From: Gammaproteobacteria bacterium | GTDB taxonomy: Bacteria; Pseudomonadota; Gammaproteobacteria; CAISUE01 | Direction of reading: 5' to 3' | Assembly: GCA_947378515.1 (NCBI GenBank) | Contig: CANCKG010000060.1 | Coordinates: forward strand, 1-5,616 | DNA length: 5,616 bases | Part shown: positions 1-5,616 of the stretch, piece after piece | How the letters are laid out: every line of letters starts with the position of its first letter | How positions within the stretch are numbered: the first letter of the stretch is position 1 | Notes under the pieces: model-generated | Seen by the model: only the letters and a program-made list of their open reading frames with translations | Told to the model about the DNA's origin: nothing | Database searches by the model: none | Made by a program: the position numbers and the translations under genes

Positions 1-1021
1 CCTGGTAAACGCTACACGAAAAAACACCCGATTGTTTCAACGCTTCAGCTCGCACGCCACGATACAAGCTCGCTTGACGTTTACCATGATCGCGTTCTTG
101 GGAGTCAATAAAAGCCATCGTTAATTCATACGCTTTTTCTCGCATGGAGCCTTTGGCGTCTTTGAGTTCTCTTTTGATATCTTCTGGCGTACTAATATTC
201 CGAAGATTCAGCAAATGATTTTGAAAAAAACTGCTATTCCCCGCGACCAATGCTTCATATACCGCTTTAAACACCGGGACAGCTTCTCGAGGTATATCAA
301 GTCCTTGGTTTAAACTCACAGGGTATGATGATTCTTTTGAACCAAGCCTTGCAGCAGAATTAACGAGGGGTATATTTACTGCCGGTGCGCCAACTAAAGG
401 AGCTTGAGGCACAGGTTCGCGATTAATGCGAACTGCTGGTATTGAAGAAGCTGCACGTGCTGGTGAAAAGAAAGACCTTTCGCATGATATTACTTGCGTT
501 TGCTTTTTTGAACCAAGCCTTGCAGCAGAATTAGCCTGTGGCTTATATACTGGTGGTACAAATACCGCCGCACTAGGTAATGCGACAGCTGCGTTAACAG
601 AAAGATTGTTAGTGTTTTCTTTAGGGTTTTGAGAGGATAGAAATGAAGCCACTCTTGGTGGCATTAGTGGTAGATCATCCATTTCATCTATTTTTGGGCC
701 ACCATTGCCTGCCATTGTTAGATGTTGGGGAATTCCTTCGCCGAGTGGGTTCACCCGAGTTTTACCAAGTTCACTAAGAGAAGTATCCTCTATGCTAAAC
801 ACTTGCTCGAGTTGAACGTCATTGTCGGTGCTGATGTTTGTTGATTTATTTTGGGCGTAGGCAGCTAGTTTTGCTTGTTTCTTAGCGTGAAAATCCGCCT
901 CAAATTTTTCTAATGCTAAAGCATCATTAACATTCATTTCACCTTTATGAGGATCCACCCCTCCTTCTTTACGTATTTCCCCTAAGTCCAATTCATTATT
1001 ATGCAAGTTTGAAGCTGCCAT
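1..1021 (-). CDS. Hypothetical protein, C-terminally truncated by window edge; Pro/Ala-rich with internal repeat
   Basis: I do not recognise this protein. The frame is open from an ATG at 1021 to the left edge, giving 340 complete codons with no stop, so the true C-terminus is outside the window. The start is chosen because a strong ribosome binding site lies nine bases upstream and an in-frame stop lies at 1052-1054. There is no signal peptide or membrane segment. Residues 1-30 are polar. Residues 29-59 look like a charged, Ala-rich amphipathic helix. Residues 60-240 appear disordered, rich in Pro, Ala, Ser and Asn, and carry the motif NSAARLGSK at 164-172 and again at 221-229. From about residue 244 to the edge the composition turns helical and charged, suggesting the start of a folded domain. 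Family knowledge gives no function. A soluble protein with a disordered linker and repeats could be a secreted effector or a scaffold, but that is speculation. The gene is convincing because of its length, its start signals and its upstream promoter. Confidence 0.85.
   Translation of the reverse strand, partial: MAASNLHNNELDLGEIRKEGGVDPHKGEMNVNDALALEKFEADFHAKKQAKLAAYAQNKSTNISTDNDVQLEQVFSIEDTSLSELGKTRVNPLGEGIPQHLTMAGNGGPKIDEMDDLPLMPPRVASFLSSQNPKENTNNLSVNAAVALPSAAVFVPPVYKPQANSAARLGSKKQTQVISCERSFFSPARAASSIPAVRINREPVPQAPLVGAPAVNIPLVNSAARLGSKESSYPVSLNQGLDIPREAVPVFKAVYEALVAGNSSFFQNHLLNLRNISTPEDIKRELKDAKGSMREKAYELTMAFIDSQERDHGKRQASLYRGVRAEALKQSGVFSCSVYQ
335..362 (-). repeat. 28-bp direct repeat, copy B (distal in the gene)
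   Basis: This stretch is identical over 28 bases to 506-533. The two copies are 171 bases apart, exactly 57 codons, so both are read in the same frame and encode NSAARLGSK (residues 221-229 of the left-edge protein). Identity ends sharply on both sides at the DNA level. The protein upstream of each copy keeps only sparse ungapped agreement (Asn, Val, Pro, Val and Pro at matching positions in about 24 residues). Confidence 0.9.
506..533 (-). repeat. 28-bp direct repeat, copy A (proximal in the gene)
   Basis: This is the first copy in reading order, encoding residues 164-172 (NSAARLGSK) of the left-edge protein. It is preceded by a Pro/Val/Ala-rich segment resembling, loosely, the one before the other copy. 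All nine codons match the partner copy, including every third position that could have drifted, which points to recent duplication, gene conversion or nucleotide-level constraint. Confidence 0.9.
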
Positions 1022-1026
1022 AAGTG

Positions 1027-1036
1027 TCACCCTCTC
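1027..1036 (-). promoter_or_regulatory. Ribosome binding site of the left-edge gene
   Basis: On the minus strand this reads GAGAGGGTGA, a purine-rich match to the Shine-Dalgarno sequence. The GAGAGG core ends nine bases before the ATG at 1021. It decides the start: a GTG at 1030 overlaps this site, and the next in-frame ATG (residue 29) lacks such a site. Confidence 0.75.
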
Positions 1037-1048
1037 TATAAAATTGAA

Positions 1049-1069
1049 CAGTCAATTAATTAATTGCTG
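1049..1069. promoter_or_regulatory. AT-rich palindrome, possible operator
   Basis: The core CAATTAATTAATTG (1053-1066) is a perfect 14-base palindrome. It is flanked by CAG (1049-1051) and CTG (1067-1069), which extend the symmetry with one unpaired base at 1052. It overlaps a second inverted repeat, AATTGA-N4-TCAATT, at 1042-1057. The element covers the predicted transcription start and early leader of the left-edge gene, a usual place for a repressor site. No specific regulator can be named, and AT-rich DNA produces such palindromes by chance fairly often. Confidence 0.4.
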
Positions 1070-1075
1070 ACAGAC

Positions 1076-1104
1076 ATGATAAAAGAAATGTACTTGAATA
1101 TGAA
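1076..1104 (-). promoter_or_regulatory. Predicted sigma-70-like promoter of the left-edge gene
   Basis: On the minus strand there is a -35-like TTCATA (1099-1104, four of six consensus bases), a 17-base spacer and a -10-like TATCAT (1076-1081, five of six). Transcription would start near 1069, leaving a leader of roughly 48 bases before the ATG at 1021. It lies wholly in the gap after the pump gene, so the left-edge gene can be expressed independently of the pump. The call is from consensus reading only. Confidence 0.5.
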
Positions 1105-1152
1105 GATGCGTTCAGTGATTTGTGCGTTTTAAACAGGATTTAAAGGCTAAAC

Positions 1153-4100
1153 TTAGTGTGTTTTTCGCCAGCTTTTAGCCCGAGTACTGATTTTTTCTAA
1201 TGCCAGATAAATCACCGGCGTGATAAAGAGTGTCAATAATTGCGAGGTTAGTAAGCCCCCCACCACCGTCAAGCCCAAGGCGCGCCTAGCATCTGCACCG
1301 GCTCCTAGGGCAAAGGCAATCGGGATTGCTCCCATGAAAGCGGCAAAGGTCGTCATCATAATCGGCCGAAACCGAATCAAACACGCTTGATAAATAGCGT
1401 CGTGAGGGCTCATTCCTTGATTGCGTTGCGCATCAAGGGCAAAATCGATCATCATGATGGCATTTTTTTTAACGATACCAATCAACATCAATAAGCCGAT
1501 AAAACCGTAAATATCCAGTGGCACTTGGCAAACAATCAACATCAACAATGCGCCAATCCCGGCGGTCGGCAAGGTGGATAAAATCGTCAAGGGATGAATA
1601 AAGCTTTCATAAAGTACGCCCAGAATAATATAAATCATCATGATCGCCAAGGCGATTAGCGTACCAAAACCTCGCAACGAATCCAAAAAGGCTTGGGCAT
1701 TGCCTTGAAAACTCGCTGTAATTGATGTAGGCAACTGGCTATGCTGCAGGAGCGCATTGACACTATCGACCGCCGTACCCAACGAGACACCTGGTTTGAC
1801 ATTAAAAGATAAGGTTACCGCTGGCAATTGATTTTGATGATTGATCGATTGTGGGCCAACGTCTTGTTTAAAGCGTGCTAAGGTGGATAGCGGTATCAAT
1901 TGACCACTGTCATTGGCAACGTACAGTTGATTCAAGACATACATCGATTGTTGAAATTCCGGCGCGACCTCTAAAATCACTTCGTATTGATTATCGGGCG
2001 CGTAAATCGTCGAGATTTGCTGAGTACCCAACGCACTGGCGAGGGTATTTTCAATCGTCAGCATACTCACGTGTAAACTCGCCGCTTTATCACGATCAAC
2101 GGTGGCTGTCACCAGCGGATTGGTCATTTGCAAATCAGAATTAGCGTCGCGAATCACCGCCAAGTGTTTTATTTTAGCCAGCAAGCTTTCAGATACGGCA
2201 AATAATTCAGGCAAATCTGCGCCTTGCAAGCTTAACTGATAATCACTCTTTGAAGGACGCGCGCCCACGACTAAGGCCGGAGTTTCTTGCAAATACACTT
2301 TAACGCCAGGAATGCCATTAACACTCGCGCGCACTTGATCGATCACCACCGACGCTTTGGGTCGTTCACCATTGGGTTTTAAACGAATATTGAGTTTGCC
2401 TGAATTGCCATTGCTAATGGAAGCCGAGACCGATGCAACACTCGGATTTTTTTGTAACGCGTCACTGACTTGAATGGTTAAACCAGTCATCGCAGTAAAA
2501 GACGTATCCAGCGCGACATCGATGGTCCCTTTAAGCAAACCGGTATCTTCTGCTGGAATAAATCCTTTGGGAGTCACGATAAATAAAACCACCGTTAACA
2601 CCATGGTGCCGAGCCACAGCCAAACAACGACGCGACCGTGCGCTAAACACCAGGTCAATAACCGCTGGTAATGGTGCCGCCACGCTATAAAATAGCGTTC
2701 AAAGCCATCTAAAACACGGTTATGGATGACGGTTAAGCGCACCGTTCGACTCGCCATCATCGGCGTCAGTGTCAATGAAATAACCGCTGAAATCAAAATC
2801 GCGATCACCACCGTCACCGCAAATTCATGCAATAACCGGCCTAATAAACCGGGCATAAATAACAAAGGAATAAACACCGCGACCAAAGAGAGTGTCATTG
2901 ATACGATAGTAAAACTAATTTCTTTAGAACCTTTTAACGCGGCTTCCAAAGGCGATAAACCTGCTTCTAAATGGCGCATGATGTTTTCAAGCATCACAAT
3001 CGCATCGTCGACAAAAAAGCCAACGGATAACGCTAAGCCCATCAACGAAATATTATCGATACTAAAACCTTGCCACGCCATAAAGGCAAAAGTACCGATA
3101 ATCGTCACGGGCAGCACAATGCTCGGAATAAGGGTCACAGAAATATTTTTTAAAAATAAAAAAATCACTAAAATCACTAATACCGATGCTGAAATAAGAT
3201 TCCACTGCACTTCTTGAACGGAAGCTCGGATCGATTGCGAACCATCATAAAATTCGGTTAAGGTAATTTCAGCCGGTAATTGTTGCTGGAATTTTGGCAA
3301 CAATTGTTGAATCGCATCGACCAAGGCAATGGTATTTACCCCCGGTTGACGGCTGACGGCTAACATGATCGAGCGATTTTCATCTAACCAACTGGCGCCT
3401 TGGTTGTTTTCGACACTATCGATGACCTCTGCAACTTGATTTAAACGAACCGGTACGCCGTTACGATAAGCAATAATCAAGGGTCGATATTGCTCAGCAT
3501 TGAATAATTGCCCATCGACAGTCACAGTTTGAATTTGTTTAGTACCCATGATCGTGCCGGTCGGTAAATTGACATTGGCATTGCTAATCGCCTTGGTCAA
3601 TTGATCAAAACTGATATTAAGCCCAGCCATTACTAAGGGATTGGCTTGAATTCGCACGGCAAATTTTTGCGAACCATTAACATCGACTTGCGCGACACCA
3701 GAGATCATCGAAATTTGTTGCGCTAAACGCAATTCAGCGTATTTATCAACGCTGACCATCGGCAAGACTGGCGAACTTAAGGCAATAAATAATATCGGTG
3801 AACTGGCAGGATTCAGTTTTTTATACGTCGGTGGATTTTGCATCGCTTGCGGTAATTTTTTTTGCGTCTGGGTGATCGCCGCTTGCACATCTTGGGCGGC
3901 ACCATCGATATTGCGATCCAAATCAAATTGCAGGGTAATTTGGCTTTTACCCAAGGTACTGCTGGAAGTCATGTTATTGACACCCGAAATGGTGCCAAAA
4001 TTATTTTCAAGCGGTGTGGCAACGGCGGCGGCCATCGTTTCTGGACTGCCGCCCGATAGGCTGGCGCTCACCTGAATGGTTGGGAAATCGACATTCGGTA

Positions 4101-4209
4101 GCGCGCTAACTGGCATACTGACATAACCAATCACGCCTAATACCATCAAGCCACAAACAATCAACGTCGTTGTGATCGGTCGACGAATAAAGATTTCAGA
4201 AATATTCAT
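1153..4209 (-). CDS. mdtC: RND multidrug efflux permease, MdtB/MdtC-like (HAE1 family)
   Basis: This is a complete 1018-residue inner-membrane pump subunit of the resistance-nodulation-division superfamily, which exchanges protons for substrates and feeds a periplasmic adaptor and a TolC-type channel. The N-terminus runs straight into segment TM1 (about 10-30). A periplasmic loop follows (about 31-333), then TM2-TM6 (about 334-483), TM7 (about 526-547), a second periplasmic loop (about 548-846) and TM8-TM12 (about 847-1003). The relay residues match AcrB: Asp401-Asp402 in GFFVDDAIVMLEN, Lys915 in GIVKKNAIMM, and Arg946 and Thr953 in RFRPIMMT. Phrases such as RHLEAG, QISTIY, YESFIHPLTILSTLP and RFRPIMMTT resemble E. 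coli MdtC most, though parts of the first loop resemble MdtB, so the symbol is a subfamily label. The ATG at 4209 must be near the true start because an in-frame stop lies two codons upstream. It follows pepN after nine bases and lacks an obvious Shine-Dalgarno sequence. No adaptor or channel gene is in view. Substrate unknown. Confidence 0.95.
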   Translation of the reverse strand: MNISEIFIRRPITTTLIVCGLMVLGVIGYVSMPVSALPNVDFPTIQVSASLSGGSPETMAAAVATPLENNFGTISGVNNMTSSSTLGKSQITLQFDLDRNIDGAAQDVQAAITQTQKKLPQAMQNPPTYKKLNPASSPILFIALSSPVLPMVSVDKYAELRLAQQISMISGVAQVDVNGSQKFAVRIQANPLVMAGLNISFDQLTKAISNANVNLPTGTIMGTKQIQTVTVDGQLFNAEQYRPLIIAYRNGVPVRLNQVAEVIDSVENNQGASWLDENRSIMLAVSRQPGVNTIALVDAIQQLLPKFQQQLPAEITLTEFYDGSQSIRASVQEVQWNLISASVLVILVIFLFLKNISVTLIPSIVLPVTIIGTFAFMAWQGFSIDNISLMGLALSVGFFVDDAIVMLENIMRHLEAGLSPLEAALKGSKEISFTIVSMTLSLVAVFIPLLFMPGLLGRLLHEFAVTVVIAILISAVISLTLTPMMASRTVRLTVIHNRVLDGFERYFIAWRHHYQRLLTWCLAHGRVVVWLWLGTMVLTVVLFIVTPKGFIPAEDTGLLKGTIDVALDTSFTAMTGLTIQVSDALQKNPSVASVSASISNGNSGKLNIRLKPNGERPKASVVIDQVRASVNGIPGVKVYLQETPALVVGARPSKSDYQLSLQGADLPELFAVSESLLAKIKHLAVIRDANSDLQMTNPLVTATVDRDKAASLHVSMLTIENTLASALGTQQISTIYAPDNQYEVILEVAPEFQQSMYVLNQLYVANDSGQLIPLSTLARFKQDVGPQSINHQNQLPAVTLSFNVKPGVSLGTAVDSVNALLQHSQLPTSITASFQGNAQAFLDSLRGFGTLIALAIMMIYIILGVLYESFIHPLTILSTLPTAGIGALLMLIVCQVPLDIYGFIGLLMLIGIVKKNAIMMIDFALDAQRNQGMSPHDAIYQACLIRFRPIMMTTFAAFMGAIPIAFALGAGADARRALGLTVVGGLLTSQLLTLFITPVIYLALEKISTRAKSWRKTH

Positions 4210-4218
4210 ATGTTACAG

Positions 4219-5616
4219 TTAATTTGCCAAACATTTATTAATTTGTTCAGCGACAGTCGCGCTTAAATTATCAATCAATAAAATCTTGTGCAAGGCACTG
4301 CGTTGTAAGACCGCGGCTGAATCGGTAAAACGGCGCCACTGACTCAGTGGTTCGACTAAACGTGCGGCAATCAAGGGATTAAGGCTATCTAACGCGATAA
4401 TTTGGTCGGCTAAAAATTCATAACCCGCGCCATCGGGCCGATGAAAACCAGTAAAATTGTTACTAACAAAAGCACCAATCACAGCGCGAACTTTATTGGG
4501 GTTTTTTAAATCAAAGTGAGGGTGTTGCATCAATTGAATCACTCGATCTAGGGTATCTTCACGTGGAATTGTCGCTTGAATGCTAAACCATTTTTCAAGC
4601 ACTAAATCTTCATACTGATAACGTTCATAAAAATCCGTTAATAACTGTTTGGCCCCACCCTCTGTTCCGTAATGCACCATGACGGTCAGCGCATTAAAAC
4701 GATCGGTCATGTTATCGGCGGTGCGATATTGCGTTTGACAAAGCACACTGCCATCGACTTTATTCACTAAGCTAATGTGTTTTAAACACGTCGCTTTCAA
4801 AGCCCTAGCACCTACTTGGGTGGGTATAAAAGCATAAGAATCAACTGCTCGGCTAAGATTTTCATAGGCCAACACGAATTCATCAAACAATCCTTGCGCT
4901 AGAGTATTTTCCAATAAATGCCGCTCGTGGATAGCACGATGGCTATCGATGAGTGCATGTTGCTCAGCAAATTCTCGCGCCGTTGGGACAGTCAGTAGCC
5001 GCGCCTTTAACGCATCATCGACACTGCGATCATTGAATGCAAAATGTAACGCCGTTAACCATTGTTTTAAATCCGCCACAGTGTGTTTGGACGCTAGTGA
5101 ATAACACACATTGATCGCAGCCGCAAAGCGGTTGTAGGGATCGACATCAAAACGTAACAAGCTTAAATATTGACTGAGGGTATAAGGGTAATGGCAATGA
5201 ACGGGGGCTGAAAATCGCCGCAATAAGGATGGGATAGGTCGACTGCTAATCGCTTCAAAAACAAAGCTTTGTTCATGACGATCTAACACCAAGACTATTT
5301 CACGCGACTTTTGACCATCTAAGGTAAAAGGATTCCCTTTCTCACTCAATAACCCTAAGCAAATCGGAATGACTAAGGCTTCTTTCGCTAAGCCATCTAC
5401 CGTAGGGGCAGTGTGCTGTTTAACGGTCAGTGTATAGACTTGAGTAGCCGCATCGTAATGGTCTGTCACCTTAAGCGTCGGTGTGCCGGCTTGCGCATAC
5501 CAGCGCATAAACTGCTGATAATCAGTATTATTCGCGCTTGCATGTGCATGAACAAATTCATCACAGCTAACTGCCTGCCCATCATATAAGTCGAAATACT
5601 TATCCATACCGGCACG
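4219..5616 (-). CDS. pepN: Aminopeptidase N (M1 metallopeptidase), C-terminal half; N-terminus beyond window edge
   Basis: PepN is a cytosolic zinc aminopeptidase that removes N-terminal residues from peptides in the last steps of protein turnover. The frame is open to the right edge: three codons (Arg-Ala-Gly) precede the Met at 5607, which lines up with an internal position near residue 404 of the 870-residue E. coli enzyme. That Met is therefore not the start. The 465 visible residues fit the rest of the family length. Numbering from that Met, residues 1-40 end the thermolysin-like catalytic domain (YFDLYDGQAVSCDEF, then MRWYAQAGTP). About 43-140 form the small beta domain (DUF3458). About 141-462 form the helical C-terminal domain (DUF3458_C), with the conserved phrases NNMTDRFNAL, EKWFSIQAT, NPNKVRAVIGAF and RLVEPLSQWRRF. 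The HEXXH zinc site and the catalytic Tyr lie outside the window, so activity cannot be judged. The reading frame is intact and ends in TAA at 4219-4221, nine bases before the pump gene. Confidence 0.95.
   Translation of the reverse strand, partial: RAGMDKYFDLYDGQAVSCDEFVHAHASANNTDYQQFMRWYAQAGTPTLKVTDHYDAATQVYTLTVKQHTAPTVDGLAKEALVIPICLGLLSEKGNPFTLDGQKSREIVLVLDRHEQSFVFEAISSRPIPSLLRRFSAPVHCHYPYTLSQYLSLLRFDVDPYNRFAAAINVCYSLASKHTVADLKQWLTALHFAFNDRSVDDALKARLLTVPTAREFAEQHALIDSHRAIHERHLLENTLAQGLFDEFVLAYENLSRAVDSYAFIPTQVGARALKATCLKHISLVNKVDGSVLCQTQYRTADNMTDRFNALTVMVHYGTEGGAKQLLTDFYERYQYEDLVLEKWFSIQATIPREDTLDRVIQLMQHPHFDLKNPNKVRAVIGAFVSNNFTGFHRPDGAGYEFLADQIIALDSLNPLIAARLVEPLSQWRRFTDSAAVLQRSALHKILLIDNLSATVAEQINKCLAN

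Noticed and set aside
335..533. Mobile element ends or a CRISPR-like array
   Set aside because: There are only two copies, in the same orientation and in frame within one coding sequence, with no transposase, target duplication or regular spacer series.
426..632. Small open frame on the plus strand at the left
   Set aside because: It is antisense to the Pro/Ala-rich part of the left-edge gene, whose own frame stays open for 340 codons and has a ribosome binding site and promoter. The plus-strand frame has neither.
1042..1069. Possible PmrA-type direct-repeat box as in Legionella effector promoters
   Set aside because: The element is an inverted repeat, lacks two properly spaced cTTAA-type half sites, and lies downstream of the predicted -10 box, not just upstream of it.
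1115..1152. TTTAAA-type symmetric sequences after the pump stop as a terminator
   Set aside because: The stems are short and AT-only, with no stable GC-rich hairpin and no following T run.
2726..3217. Long open frame on the plus strand opposite the pump gene
   Set aside because: It lies wholly antisense to a well-conserved membrane region of the RND permease, has a Lys/Thr/Ile-heavy composition with no domain-like pattern, and is explained as a shadow of the real gene.
5605..5607. ATG as the start of a short, complete aminopeptidase fragment
   Set aside because: The frame continues upstream without a stop to the window edge, and the residues around it match the inside of PepN, so this is an internal methionine of a longer protein.

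Overview
The window looks like an ordinary stretch of a gammaproteobacterial chromosome. The support is a PepN-type M1 aminopeptidase of the Escherichia coli kind and an MdtB/MdtC-like RND pump permease, both judged from remembered family sequences and not from a search. Base composition is moderate and slightly AT-leaning. I cannot name the genus. An intracellular or host-associated lineage such as the Legionellales is possible, but this rests only on the composition and on the unusual protein at the left edge.

All three genes lie on the minus strand, so transcription runs from right to left. At the right edge is the C-terminal half of pepN (4219-5616), whose zinc-binding catalytic core is outside the window. 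Nine bases after its stop codon begins a complete 1018-residue RND inner-membrane transporter (1153-4209), with twelve membrane segments and all expected proton-relay residues. A 131-base gap follows (1022-1152). It holds a plausible sigma-70-like promoter, an AT-rich palindrome near the predicted transcription start and a good ribosome binding site. These belong to the third gene (1-1021), which runs off the left edge. It encodes an unrecognised protein of at least 340 residues. Its middle is low in complexity and rich in Pro and Ala, with a duplicated nine-residue motif encoded by identical 28-bp sequences. The last visible ~100 residues look helical.

The first two genes probably form one transcription unit, although their functions (cytosolic peptide breakdown and drug or metabolite export) have no obvious link. 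No membrane-fusion protein or outer-membrane channel gene for the pump is present here. The third gene seems to have its own control signals, but no convincing terminator separates it from the pump gene. I found no RNA gene, CRISPR array, insertion sequence or origin. The most interesting part is the left-edge gene and its control region; I see no clear evidence of a new multi-gene system.
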